Positions 43,243-55,565 are shown, counted from the stretch's first letter. The stretch is DNA of 64,000 nt from Manihot esculenta (GCF_001659605.2 NC_035164.2:16082295-16146294), one strand, 5' to 3'. Notes: generated by a model from the letters alone, not told the origin. Numbers and translations are program-made.

Positions 43243-45411
43243 TGTAACGACCCGAAAACCGGACCGCTACCGGCGCTAGGATTCAGATCGACTTAAGATC
43301 GCCAGAACCCGTAGCAAGCCTACTATACATCCTGTGTACCTGATAAAATCCCATACATGATTATACATCAACATAAAAACTTAAACCTTTCATGAAACCA
43401 AGCTTAACCTGTGCATGTATTATAAATTGAAAACATAAAACCCATACTAGAGCCCTCATCAAATGCTCCAGTATGGTCAACATACATGCCACAACTTGGT
43501 TCAACATAATATAAACATAAAACTATTACATAAAGATCATGTAAACTGGGATTATAAAATTATCATTAGGGCGAAGCACAATTCTAATCCATAAGATATT
43601 ACATGTCCACTACTATTCTATTACATTAAAACTGTACCAAAAGCTATGCTGACTCTCCCAAGCTATCTGCACTCCTGCAAACCTGGGGTTAGGGGAAAGG
43701 GATAAGCTACAAGAGCCTAGTGAGCAGAACATGAAAACAGTTTAATAAACTTATGCTCATATGAAATGCGTCACAATACAAATAATTCACATCAAGATGG
43801 ACTTGTCACCAGTAACCCTCTACATAATTCAATGTGCCCGGCCCACTACGGGTGCTCCTCAGGACTTTCGCTTAAACATAACATAACATATCCAATATGC
43901 CAGGGGCGTAGAATGGGCCTCACCTGGACTTTCTCTTACATAATGCCAGGAGCGTAGAATGGGCCTCATATGGACTTCCGTATCTGTCATAACATAACCT
44001 GCTCGAGGGCTAGTGGGTCATCCAATATCCATCTACAACAACAGTAAATTATGCAATGCATCATATTCGTGAATTCTAATGCAAACAACCTATTACATAA
44101 CATGACATTTGTAATTCATGAACATGCTCAAAAGTTTGATTATTTTAAAACAATAGATTAGTTTAGTTTTACTCACCTCTAGCTGACGCTTGCCTAATAC
44201 TATAGCAGCTGACTCACTGCTGGCCTCTACGGTCTCTCAGGTCCGATCCTACACAGATGGACTCCCATGAGGGACTAAACATAGCTAATACATGACTCTA
44301 AACAACTCCCCAAAAACCCCCTAAAACATAACAAAACATGCATAGGAATCAAGCAAAGGAAGGCTGGGCAGAGGACTTTCGGCGGTAGGTTTGGCGGTCG
44401 AAGGTCCCAACAGATCCGAAAGTCAGACACTTTCGGGGGTAGGTTAGGCGGCCGAAGGTCTCCACAGATCCGAAAGTCACCAACCTTCAGGAGTAGGTTC
44501 GGCGGCCCAAAGCCTTCCCAGATCCGAAAGTCCATCCTTTCGGGGGCAGGTTAGGCGGCCAAAGGCTGCCTCCATAGGCAGGTTCAGCGGCTGAACCCTG
44601 CTTTGGCGGCCGAACCTGGGTTCTCTAGAATGGTAGAACCCGATTCTGCCTTATGCACTTAGCCACCAAAACTCTCCAAAACCTCACATCTAACCCCTCA
44701 AAACATGCATACACACTCATTAAGCATAAGGGAGTTAAAAACTAGCCTAAATCCCAATAAACAACAACTAAAACATCATAAGAGCAAACATCCATAAACA
44801 ACCCAACTCAAACCCTATAACATTATATCTAACCATTTCATGCATTTTTAACCCTTAATCCTTTTTAAAACTTACTTAAAACATAAGAAAGGCGAGGATC
44901 TACACTTACCTCTTGAAGATCTAAGGTAGATGCAACCCAAGCTTTGAGTTGAGGAGAAACGGTCTCCAAACTTTAAAATCTTGGATTCAAACTTAAAACT
45001 TCAAAAACAAGAGAAAACTCATGAATAGCTTAAAGGATTTTAAGGAAAAGTAACAAAATCAACGATGGGAGGGCAAGAACTCACTTTTGCTCGAAAATGG
45101 AGAGAGAAACTCTCCCATTTTCGGACTAGAGGTCTCTTATAGATGGCTGGCCAGACCACCTTCGGGGGCCGAAAGGAGAGCTCCCGCGGCAGCACCATGT
45201 TCGGTGGCCGAACCTGGGTTTTCCTTCCAAAACATTTTTTTTCTTCAAAAACTCTTTTATTTCTTTCTTAAAACCTTAAAATTTTCCAAAACATTTTATA
45301 AAAACCTTGTTTTACCCTTTTAAGAGGTTCCGGCATCCGAGATTTTGGATTCCAACGGGGATTCCGTCGGAAGGTTGGAATTTCGACTCCGGAGTCTAGC
45401 CAGATATTACA
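43243..45411 (-). repeat. Gypsy solo LTR (older relative) inside copia D
   Basis: 2169 bp with TGTAACGACCCGAAAACC at the left and AGATATTACA at the right, colinear with the gypsy LTRs at 37108-39393 but clearly diverged. Flanks TACAA (43238-43242) and TATAA (45412-45416) are a one-mismatch target duplication. No interior is present, so it is the product of LTR-LTR recombination. Its TTCGGCGGCCGAA motifs are mostly mutated. Confidence 0.88.
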
Positions 45412-46951
45412 TATAATGTCTTTTTCTGCTTCTGTTGTATATTTTCTTGAGTATCTCCTTAAATCTAGTTTATCCACACACCCAATTATCTTTTCCTGAT
45501 CACCAATAGTCTTCCCCTGTATAGTAGTCTCCTCTAGAATAAAATGCTCTAGAGTTATAGGACTAGGAATTATCACTTCTTTCTCATTGTTCTCCCCTTG
45601 AAGAGGTGATGGGTAGTACTGAAGTAAGGTTCAGTCTCTCTAAACATAATATCTATATTGACAAAGTATTTTCTAGATGGAGGGTGATAACACTTATAAC
45701 CATTATGTGTGAGAGAGTACCTAACAAACACACATTTAAGAGCTTTCGGATCGAATTTCCCACCTGACCTAGTATGAACAAAACACATGCATCCAAACAC
45801 CTTTGGTGGAACAGTATAAGCATTTTTCCCTTGTAACACCTCTAAAGGGCTTTTAAAGGCAAGAGCTTTGAGAGGCATTCTATTAATGAGATAAGCTACA
45901 GCTAAGACTGCATCTCTCCAATAGGTTTTTGGAAGATTCATGGTGAAAAGGAAAAATTGAGCTACTTCCAACATGTGCCTATTTTTTCTTTCGGCAACAC
46001 CATTTTGGACACTAGTGTAAGGACAACTAGTTTGATACATTATCCCATTAGACTCAAGATAAGCAGAAAAATGGCCATCCATGTACTCTATACCATTATC
46101 AATTCTCAAAACTTTTATCTTAATATCAAATTGAGTACAGATCATCTTGTGAAAAGATTGAAAGAAAGAAACAACATCACTCTTTGCCTTTATCAAACAA
46201 ACCCAAGTCATGTGAGTGCAGCAATCAATAAAAGTAACAAACCAACGATTACCAGATAGTAAGACCGTTTGAGTAGGTCCCTAAATATTAGAATGGATGG
46301 TCACAAAAGAGATCATACTCTTATTGTTACTGGAGGGATAAGAGGTTCTTATATGCTTAGCAACTCACAAGCATCACAAACTAAATAAACACATTGAGCC
46401 TTGAAAAATAAATTAGGATAAAGTTTCTTTAAAACAAAGAAGGATGAGTATCCTAATCATCGATGTCACAGTATGATTTCCTGGTTAACATCCTGATTTC
46501 TTTCAAAAAGAGCCCGAGATGAATTTAAACTCAGATTCTCTTCCAACATATATAAGCCATCATGCAGTCTACTATTGTTAATCTACTTCCGAGTTTGAAG
46601 GTCCTAAATAACATAATGGTCATAAAAAAGAATTCACTTTTATAGTTAAGTATTTTGGTGAGAACACGAATAGATAAAAGATTAATAAGGAACATGAAAA
46701 ATAAAGGATAGCTTAATATTTAGAGTACAAACAATAGAATCGGTTCCAGAGACATGAGCGAAAGAACCATCAGTTATTCTGGCAGTATTCTTCTGTAGAC
46801 GTAGAAGATAATTAAGGAAGCCCTTAGAAGAGCCCATCATGTGTCTATTTGTGCCAGAATCAATAATCCATGGAGTAAAATTAATAGATGAAACGAAAGC
46901 ATTATTAGAAACCCTTACATTTTTCACACTAGTTACTTTCTTGTCTACCAT
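45412..46951 (-). pseudogene. Copia D protease-integrase remnant
   Basis: Begins MVDKKVTSVKNVRVSNNAF near 46951, followed by an intact-looking protease site PWIIDSGTNRHMMGSSKGF. Integrase (46211-45573) has VLRIDNGIEYMD with the second catalytic Asp, NGVAERKNRHMLEVAQ with the Glu, and GCMCFVHTR. Stops occur between protease and integrase and after it. No gag zinc knuckle upstream. Confidence 0.82.
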
Positions 46952-47366
46952 TTCAAGGAGAAGAAAAAACAACCTTTTTTTTTTTTAATCAAAATAGGTA
47001 AAGAACTACTGTTCACTGAAGAAGCAGAGGCGAAAAAGCATGGGACTGGACTAGTCAGAGGCATGACGTGAAGGGGAGGTTGCCGGAAAGGAGCGTCGTC
47101 AGAAAAGGGCACCAAAGAAGGACCTACGCGCCGGCGTGTGAAAATGACGCCGAGACTATGATGGTGCGTGAGATCATGCACGTGGCTGGAATGGAAGCGC
47201 ATTGCCGAAAAAAGGCCAGAAATCCAATGGGTATTCTCCTGATATAGGCGGTGTCGATTAACTCCCTCTATAGAGTCGCCTAGAAGCTTGATCTATAAAA
47301 ATCCTAACTCTGTGAACAGTACTAGGAATCCTTATATCAAATAATGTTGACAAAACTATGATACCA

Positions 47367-47527
47367 TGAAGAATTTTAGGAAAATTTTTTATTCTATTCC
47401 AATTCAATTGATATTTACAAGATTTGAGTATTTATATATAAAGAATCAACCTAAATTAGGAATATTTATAATAAGAATAAAATTTTTATAATCAAACTTA
47501 ATTACGAACTTTTTATGTTGGTCAACA
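47367..47527 (-). repeat. Copia D 5' LTR, shortened
   Basis: 161 bp, matching 41345-41549 but missing an internal segment after the ATCAA(G/A)CTTAATTA stretch. Confidence 0.75.
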
Positions 47528-49987
47528 ATATCATTTTCTGGGTGTGCATAGAATTGTTTTCTTGCTTGTCCGTGGGCCCTTTAGGACTTTTTGAGAAAAG
47601 GAGTAGCTCTTCAACATGATTAGAAGGCTTAATTTCATGTTGTTTTGCAAACAAGCATACCTTGTTCTCTTAGCTCCATAGTCTTCTTTCCTGCAATTTG
47701 CATTTAATAAATCATTCATTTTTTTAATAAATGATAAATATATTAATTTTTTACCATTTCCTTGATTGAAAGAAGTTTATTATTTTTGAGATTTAAAGCT
47801 AGAAAATTGAGGGTTTACAGGTAATAGGATGTTGTTTATGCATTTATTGTTAATTTAAAAATATTAATCCTACAAGGATCATCTCCATGTGAGTAGTGCA
47901 CATTTAAATTATTTGGATTATATAACAATAAGAATATGTCCCATTATTTTTATTATAATTTGATGTCAACAGATACGTTAGTGCTAGGAAATAGCTTACT
48001 CATACACTGAGTTGTTAACTTGTTTTTTTGAATGCATACTCTGTAATAAGATTTTAACTATGCTCTAAGTTGCACATTATCCTCCCAAAAGGTTAGAGTT
48101 GAGGACCTGCAGATTATGCTAGGAAAAATTTACTTGTGATGAGCATTCTAATCTTCAATTATTGCAACTGATATAATAGTAGGATTAGCATTGGGTCACA
48201 TGCAGTAGAATTTATTGGAAAATACTCAGTTTTATCAAAGCTGGAAAAATCTTCAGAAATTTTATGCACTTTTCTATCTCAAATTCTAGAGGAAATCTAA
48301 ATACTTTTGAATGGTATACTAACTGAGAGATTCAAGCTAGTAGTTTTGAAGGGCCTATTCCTTGTAGTAAACTATTTCTGCTTTGAACAATTTAAGTGAA
48401 TCAAGTCAGTTCCTCTTATAATCTTTACTTAACCTAACATCCTTGTGTGCTTTTAAAAAGTTGAAAATTGCAGTATCTGCTATTCATGTCTTATTCTGTA
48501 CAATGTATAAGGATTAGTGACTTAGACGGAGAAGGGCTCAGAATTTCCAAATTTAGAAACTATGACAATGATTAAAGGATGTTTAGTTTAACAGTTAGAT
48601 GCACTTATAAATTAAGTGTTTGGTAAACTTTCCAAAAGGTAAAGAATAGCCGATAAACAACCAATATGAGATCTATGAGTTGTATTTGATAAACTCTAAT
48701 TTTAGAGTTTTTAACAATCGATAGTTGTTTTATTTTTTTTTATTTAAACTATATTACCCTTTTCAATTCATTAATTATAATATTTTAAAAATAAATTTTT
48801 TCCATTAATAAATTATTTAAAATATACAATACATAATACATAAATTAAAAATACTATAAATATCAGTTAAACTAATTATAATAATCATTATTACATGATA
48901 AAAATTACACATGAGAATAAAAAAATTACTATAAGAAAAGTAAAAATTAATGATGAAATTTATCAAATAAACAGTGAAAAAAGTAGTTGATAGAGTAAAT
49001 TACTAATCATTTATCCACCATCTAAAATATCGACAATTAAATTACCAACCATTTACTAATGAATTTCTGCAGTTATTTTCTTATTTTTTTAAATAAATAA
49101 TTATATTTTAATTAATTAGGTATATATTATAAAATAAATTAATATTTTCATATTTATTTCACAAATATAATAAATTGATATATATTTTTAATAGTCATTT
49201 TATATACCAATAGTAATAATTAAACATAATTTATTAAATACCTAAATTATATCAGCGAGAATCATCAGCAATAGTAATAACTAGCTAAACCAAATAGTCC
49301 CTAATTTTCTATCCCACCATATACTGCAGTAAGGCCAACACTGAAAATTTTGTAATCTTTTGTTCCTTCGCTTCCACTCTTTTATTTCCTCCGCTTCCCA
49401 CTCTTTTATTTCCTCCGTTCATGCTAGAAAATTTGAGTGTTGAGACAACTTTTCTGGCTAAGCTAGTAGTTTGGCTAAACTTGAATTTTTTTTCCTCGAA
49501 GTCATTCAAATTCTATTCATTAAGGCCATGCTGAAAGAACATCCATAAGATTGATTATATGAAATTCAAATCGGCAATCGATGACTATCCAGATTGGCAC
49601 TAGTTTGGCTGATACAATTAGTTAAACTGGCCTTTTGCAATTAAACTTTTTTTTTCCAAGATAAAGTTCATTAAGGTAAAAAAAGCCCAAAGCCTACAAC
49701 AACAAACAGGCCAGAGGCTCAAGAGACACTGAAAAAAAAACAAAGCCCATCTAAATAGGGCCACATCTACCTAAGCTCTAGGCCCACAAAAGAAGTCTGC
49801 CGGAGAACAATCCATAGTCCTAGAACCCTAAAAACTTGACCTGGCAAACCGACCTAGACAAAACCTTTAACTAGCACCCTCCTTTGCACCAACTAGTTAG
49901 TGTGTCCAAACTTCATCAAAGGCAGAGACAATCATCAGCCTAGAACTCAGAAACAACTACCCAAGAGAGGACTCAAAAAGGTGAATA
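47528..49987. other. AT-rich intergenic spacer
   Basis: About 2.5 kb without a recognisable gene. 48720-49260 is very AT-rich. A stretch at 49650-49900 (TCATTAAGGTAAAAAAAGCC and following) resembles the 3' end of a non-LTR element, but no coding part supports this. Confidence 0.4.
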
Positions 49988-51006
49988 TGTAACCACCTTA
50001 AATTCCAAAGATCCATTAGCTGAGTTGAGAGAATATTTTGGAGTTCGGAAAATGATTCATAAAGAAAACTAAATTAAAAATGAATATTAGTCATACAGAA
50101 TTAAATTTTATATTAATAAAATAATTAATTAGACAAAGAAATTAAATAAAAAAAAAAAGAAAAGATAAGTTATATGTATATACACATGTTTAGACTAAGG
50201 AATAATTAGAATAGTGAAACTAAGACTTCAAAAATTTATAGTATATAAATATAAATAAAATTGTTAATTAATTATAAAAAGAAGAGAAAGAAGAAACTAA
50301 ATATGAGAATGTATTAGTTTAATGCTTAGTGGAGAACATCACCATTCCACCATCTTCATTTCCTTTTTCTTCTCCACATTTCTTTCTCTTCTCCTTCTTT
50401 CACCTTCAAATTTCAGCCAGCCGTAGCCTCACGTCTTCAGCAAACTTTTCTTCATTCAACACCCAAAAATTAGTGGAGATCAAAGAGAAAGAGAGCAAGT
50501 GAAGGTGCGGTAGCAATTAAGAGAGCAAGGAAGGAAGAATTGAAAGGAAATTGAAGCTTTTGGAGGAGAGGGAAATTTGGCTAGCAAAGACTAAGACTTC
50601 CAACCTTCCTTCAATTCCTTTCTTCTCTTCCATGGGTGTTTTAGAGATGGAGAAGAAATATAGAAAAGGTTAGGGAAAGCTAAAGATCAAGCAAGGTAGA
50701 ATTGGAAGTCTAGTGTAACAATTGTAAAAGAAACAACTTTGGGTAATTGAAATTTGTGTGGAGAGTAAGTAGGAATTGTTCCCTAGTCTTGCATAAATTT
50801 AGAAAAGACTTGAATGGAGTTTAATTATATTTAAATGTGTTGTTTTGGTTGCTGAAACTGTAGAGAGATAAGCTTTCCAAAGCTCTAAGGCAAAGGGGAA
50901 GGAGAAGGAGAAAGAAGTCAACTAAGAGTATTTAGCTACTTTGATTTGTACTCAATATATATTTTTGTATATACTAATTAATCGTCTTAATAGTGTTCAA
51001 ATGTAT
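49988..51006. other. Possible older LTR-like sequence around the gypsy insertion
   Basis: Begins TGTAACCACCTTAAATTCC at 49988, similar in style to plant gypsy LTR starts, and contains a pyrimidine-rich then purine-rich leader-like stretch (50340-50720). The sequence is resumed at 57978 after the 51012-57972 insertion. The other end was not found, so this is only a suggestion. Confidence 0.25.
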
Positions 51007-51189
51007 ATTATTGTAATACCCGGCTAGAATCCGGCATCGGGATTCTTGCCTTCCGGCGGAATCTAGGGTGTTGGATCTCTCTAGAAGGGGTAAAATGTGT
51101 TTTCTAAAATGTTTTTCACATGATTTCATGGTTTTAAATGAAAAAGAATTGAGTTTTGAAAAGAAAAGACCAAGGAGGCGTTTGCCAGG

Positions 51190-51314
51190 TTCGGCCGCCG
51201 AAAGTGAAGTTCGGCCGCCGAACATGGGAAGGCTTCGGGAGCGCCTTTGGCCTCCGAAAGTCTTGTTTAAACGAGCCAAGGTTCGGCCGCCGAAAGTCAA
51301 GTTCGGCCGCCGAA
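51190..51314 (+). promoter_or_regulatory. TTCGGCCGCCGAA array upstream of LTR TATA box
   Basis: Four perfect copies of a 13-bp near-palindrome at 51190, 51210, 51282 and 51302. They form two pairs with 20-bp spacing, 55-180 bp upstream of the TATA box. Each holds GCCGCC, the core of the plant GCC box bound by ERF-type AP2 factors. The regulatory role is inferred. Confidence 0.6.
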
Positions 51315-51368
51315 CATGCATGAGTTTAGGGGGCACGTTAGGCTGCCGAAGGTCTTTGACCAGGCCAC

Positions 51369-51376
51369 CTATAAAG
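51369..51376 (+). promoter_or_regulatory. LTR TATA box
   Basis: CTATAAAG, conserved at 55956-55963 in the other LTR, in all three LTRs of the minus-strand array (20298, 24844, 29400) and as CTATAAAAG in the autonomous LTRs. Likely core promoter of the element. Confidence 0.65.
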
Positions 51377-53388
51377 GGCCCTCAGATCGGAAATGGGTGA
51401 GCTTTCTCCCCATTCTCGAGCTCAGGTGAGTTTATGCCTCCCTTTGGTCGTTTTCGTGTTTTCTCTACCCATCTCTCAAGTTTTTCATGATTTCTACTCT
51501 TGTGTTTGAAGATTTAAAGCTTAAAAAGGAGTTTTGGGAGCTTGGAGCTTTTGGAGCTTGGATTCTCCACACCTCCGAGTTAGGGGTCACGCCACCCTCG
51601 ATCTTCAAGAGGTAAGTGTAGATCCTTGCTTCCCTAGTGTTTTCATGAAGTTTTAAGTAAGTTTTATAGAGTTTGATGGTTGAGTTTGAGTGGAAATGCA
51701 TGTTTAAGGTTTATGTGGGTTTTATACCCAATGTATGTTATGTGATGTTTGTGTTGAGGAGTTTATGTTAGTTTATGCTCCTTTATGCTTGTGGGAGTGC
51801 GTATGCATGTTTGGGAGAGAGTATGTGAGGATTTGGGGTATTTGAGTTTGGTTTTTGGCTTGGCAGAATCGGACCTGTCGTCCAGAGGGGACCAGGTTCG
51901 GCCGCCGAAAGGAGTTTCGGCCGCCGAACCTGCATGGGAGGCAGTCTTTAGGCTGCCGAACATGCCCCCGAAGGAGGGACTTTCGTTTCTGTCCTGAGGT
52001 TTCGGCCGCCGAAGGTGCCGCCGAACCTGCCCGAGTTTCGTCTCTGGAGGGGACTTTCGGCCGCCGAAGGTGCCGCCGAAAGTGCCCTGTCCAGCCGTTT
52101 CTTGGGTGTTTCCTATGCATGTTTAAGTGATGTTTTAGAGGGTTTTTGGGGAGTATGTTTATGAGTTGTTAGAGTATGTTTGGCACCTCATTCGAGTCCA
52201 CCTGTGTAGGACCGGACCCGAGAGACCGAGGAGGCCATTAGTGCTAGCAGGTGCAGAGTCAGTCGGCGTCTGCCAGGAGGTGAGTAGAACTAAACTTAAT
52301 ATTTTATGCACAAAATCTAATGCCTAAAGCATGTTCATGCATCATAATTATGTATAGTAGGCTGACTGCACTAGTTCACGAATATGTTGCATTGCATTAT
52401 TTCATGTTGATGTTGAGGTAGGTTTGGACCAAGGCGACTCCAATAGCCCATATCTGTCATTGAGTCTTGGGTAAGTCCTGTGAGAGCCGGACGAGTACAT
52501 ATAGGAAAGTCACTGTGAGCTCTCTGTGGACTAGGTACCCCGTCATGTATGTGAAAGTCCTGTGTGAGCTCCTTTGGGGGAGCCGGGCACCGACAGAGGG
52601 ATTTTTGGGGTCATGTCCGATCCTTGAGAGTAAAGATGCTAGCAATTCAAAGGAACTCTCTAAAAACACTCCGTGGGGAATAGTTATCTGCATGAGCCCC
52701 GAGACGGACAAAGTGATGTGATTTACTTGTGTTATGACGCATTTCATGAAAGCATGTAATTAATGAACTGTTTTCGCTATTTCTATTCACTGGGCTTTTT
52801 AGCTCACCCCTTTCCCCTAACCCCAGTGTTGCAGGTTTAAGTCAGAGTCCAGAGGCTGCAGGGTAAAGTCAAGGTTAAGATATGCATGTTGTAATAGCTT
52901 AGATTATGTTTATGTTTAGTAGTTTTAGAAGTGGACATGTAATATAAGTTGATGTAATGTAATTTGAGATGATGTATGTAACTGATAGTAGAGTTAATGT
53001 TTATGGATTAGTTGTGCTTGGCCCTACAGACTGGTTAGTCCCTGTTGATGCATGGTTATGTAATGTTTTTATGTTGAGTTGAGAACCAAACTTGAGGCAT
53101 GTAATGTTACCCCATTGGAGTATATGATGAGGACTCCAGTGGAGGTTTTATGATTTTATGATGTATGTTTCATGTCAGGATACATGCACAGGTCAGGTTT
53201 GGGTTCATCAGATGTTCAATTTTCATGTTTTTATGGTTAAGTTTTAATCATGTATGGGATTTGACCAGGTAATAGTATGTATGTTTGGCTTGCTACGGGT
53301 CCCGGCGGCCTTAAGCCGATCTGGATCCTAGCGCCGGTGGCGGTTCGGGCCGTTACAGAGGGGTATCGGTTTCCGGGCTGTTACAGAA

Positions 53389-53400
53389 TGGTATCAGAGC
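53389..53400 (+). other. Primer binding site (tRNA-Met type)
   Basis: TGGTATCAGAGC three bases after the 5' LTR. Confidence 0.88.
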
Positions 53401-53684
53401 TTTGGGCCTCATAAGTACGGTGTGTTGAGCAAAGATGCTCAAGGATTAGAGATATCCCACATCGGAAAGAGGTTGGTTTAGATGTCATAGAAGGGCAAGC
53501 ACAATAGGAAGAATCATGTCCACTAGGATAGGATGTTGAGTCCTGTCTTGATTGATGATGTGTAATGCCATGATGTCATGTTATGTATGCTATGTATGTA
53601 TGATGTAGGTTCATGTGTTTCCACATGGACCGTATGATGCTGATGTTGTTTGCATGCTTGTGTGTGTGCTTCAGAGGAGTCAGG

Positions 53685-54497
53685 ATGTGGGGTCCTCGTC
53701 GATCTGTGGAATCGACAGGAGTTCCGTCAGAGAGGGAAGGTATGGACACCTTTCCCCCTACCCTGCCGAGAGCGCAGTCGTGGGGAGTCAGTAGATGGAG
53801 GACATCAAGGGACCCTAGGAGGTCTTTTGATGCAAGCAGAGAAGGTATGGATCTAAGGAGGATGTCAGCTAGTATGAGAGAGCCTGAGATGGATGTTCAG
53901 AGGAGAGATATGAGTTTGGATGTGGCTATGTTTGGAGAAGGCATGGGAGATTCTCAGGAAGATGCTCAGACCCAGGATTCTAGAATCTCGGGTTCAGGAG
54001 GGATTGATCCCTCCACTCTGAGTACAGCTGCCACGAGAGGTAAGAAATGGAAGAGAGGTCTCAGGAAGTCGCAGAAGAAGTTTTGGCAGAATTTGAAGGC
54101 TAGTTTGGGTTTTGGTGGCTCAAGCTCTGGCTCAGGCAGTCCAAGATGCATGAGGTGCGGAAGGCCGCACAAAGGAGTCTGTCGAGTAGGGACGACAGCT
54201 TGTTTTCGGTGTGGACAGGAAGGACACATAGCACGTGAGTGTCCCACTGTGCCCAGGTTGGCTCAGTTCCAGCCAGCAGCTCCAGCCATGGTTCAGGTTA
54301 GTAGTCGAGGCAGAGGAAGAGGGTCAGCCCCTCATTCTTCAGGTTCCCGTGGAGAAGGTCCGTCAGCTCCAGCTCGGATCTTCACCCAAGCTCAGCAAGG
54401 GGCAGACACATCGAACACAGTGGTGCCAGGTATGCTCACTTTTAGATGTTCTGATGTGTGTGTTTTTGTGAACCCTAGTGTTTTTCTCTTTCTTTAG
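53685..54497 (+). CDS. Capsid-less Gag-derived protein, plus copy (shortened)
   Basis: 270 residues from the MWGPRRSVES start, nearly identical to the minus-strand copies through both Cys motifs (CMRCGRPHKGVC and CFRCGQEGHIAREC) and RGRGRG, with Lys for Met in the QNLKASLGFGG segment. The end differs: the protease remnant reads VFVNPSVFLFL and stops about 43 residues earlier. The Cys motifs and start are kept while the tail drifts. This fits constraint, or simply youth, of the nucleic-acid-binding part; the data here cannot separate the two. Confidence 0.75.
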   Translation: MWGPRRSVESTGVPSEREGMDTFPPTLPRAQSWGVSRWRTSRDPRRSFDASREGMDLRRMSASMREPEMDVQRRDMSLDVAMFGEGMGDSQEDAQTQDSRISGSGGIDPSTLSTAATRGKKWKRGLRKSQKKFWQNLKASLGFGGSSSGSGSPRCMRCGRPHKGVCRVGTTACFRCGQEGHIARECPTVPRLAQFQPAAPAMVQVSSRGRGRGSAPHSSGSRGEGPSAPARIFTQAQQGADTSNTVVPGMLTFRCSDVCVFVNPSVFLFL

Positions 54498-55565
54498 TTG
54501 CTCTAGGAGCCGTCGAGAGGTTGAGTTGATAACTTCTAGGCTAGAGTGTTCTCTCAGGGTCAGTGGACCCAAGTGTGATCCATCTGAGGCAGAGTTAGTC
54601 TGCCGGTTCAGTTCAGGTGTCAGCTGAGGGTAGAATCCATCCACCCGATTTTGAGGTCTTGGACTTGAATGTTCAGACGTCACTTTCAGAATGGATTGGG
54701 TTTCTACTTGTGGTACTACTTTGGTCCGTAGAGACTAGGTGGCCAGGTTCAGAGGACAGGATGGGTCAAAGATTTTCTTCTGAGGGGACACAGTAGGGAC
54801 GCCTAGAGGTTTGATGTCAGCCTGTAAGGTTCGTAGGGTGCGTAGGAGGGGTTGTCAGAGGATTCTAGCTCTTGTTTGAGAGTTCAGCAGTCAGGTCGGG
54901 GAACCAGCCTCAGTGCCAGTTGTTAGAGAGGATTCTTAGATGTCTTCTCAGGCGAGTTGTCAGGTTTACCATCTGTCAGGGAGTTAGAGTTTGGTTTAGG
55001 AGTGGTGTCTGGACGCAGAACCATTTCTACCCTTCCCTATAGGATGGCGCCTGCATAGAGAGAGGTAGCAGTAGAGTAGAGGCGAGACTTGGTAGACAAG
55101 GGGTTTTGTCCGACCTAGTACCTCACCCTGGTGTGTTCCAGTGTGGTTGTGGGAAACGAAGGGTGAATCCTTGAGACTTTGTAACGACTGTAGCGGTTAA
55201 ACAAGGTCACTACCAAGGGCAGGTATTCCCATGTAGGATGGATGATCTATTGGGACAGCTAGTAAGAGCTGGTTGTTTTCCAAGGTAGATCGGAAATTCG
55301 GGTACTACCTGTGAGAGTTAGAGTTAGCTTTGGGTTAGTAGTGAGAAGAAGCCAGTTAGTAAAGATGAGATAAGAAGAGTAAGAGCAGAGAAGGAGGAAG
55401 ATAGAGAAGGATCAGAGTAGCGCAGCAGAAGCTCGTGGAGTTTAGGAACCTGGGAGTTCTTACTCCAGCGTTTGGTGTCTCTCTTTGGAGAGAAGCTTTA
55501 GGATTCGCTTGCTTGCTTGCATGCTTGTGTTTGTTGTTTTAACATTCGGGGACGAATGTTTTTGT
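54498..55565 (+). pseudogene. Decayed protease/RT remnant of plus copy
   Basis: Contains pieces equivalent to the end of protease, the ELSGLP linker (near 54955, matching DELPG of the autonomous element) and the first part of RT (DKGF near 55095), with many stops. It ends before the RT active site and runs into the PPT. Confidence 0.72.

Larger units (their letters stand above)
41345..47527 (-). mobile_element. Copia element D (gag-less), interrupted by solo LTR
   Basis: Minus-strand copia of the same LTR subfamily as copia B. LTRs are 41345-41549 (205 bp) and 47367-47527 (161 bp, internally shortened). PBS-like complement ends at 47366 (ATGATACCA). No clear target duplication: flanks GAATT and ATATC do not match, so an edge has been altered. 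A gypsy solo LTR occupies 43243-45411. As in copia B, the leader runs straight into the protease region and no gag is seen. A direct duplication of about 62 bp lies at 42554-42682. Confidence 0.82.
51012..53385 (+). repeat. Non-autonomous gypsy 5' LTR (plus copy)
   Basis: 2374 bp, TGTAATACCC...GGGCTGTTACA. It contains a TATA box at 51369-51376, TTCGGCCGCCGAA copies before and after it, donor-like GTGAGT/GTAAGT sites at 51426, 51612 and 52280, and acceptor-like AG at 51866 and 52834. Confidence 0.93.

Noticed and set aside
47367..47532. Target duplication for copia D
   Set aside because: GAATT and ATATC flanks do not match and no nearby shift gave a convincing pair, so none is claimed.
49309..49509. 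66-codon minus-strand open frame in the AT-rich spacer
   Set aside because: Low-complexity Lys/Gly-rich translation with no motif or neighbour supporting a gene.
51190..52090. Repeated 13-bp motif as a CRISPR-like array
   Set aside because: Repeats are too short, unevenly spaced, lie in LTRs with a TATA box, PBS and PPT, and the genome is a plant. No cas genes.
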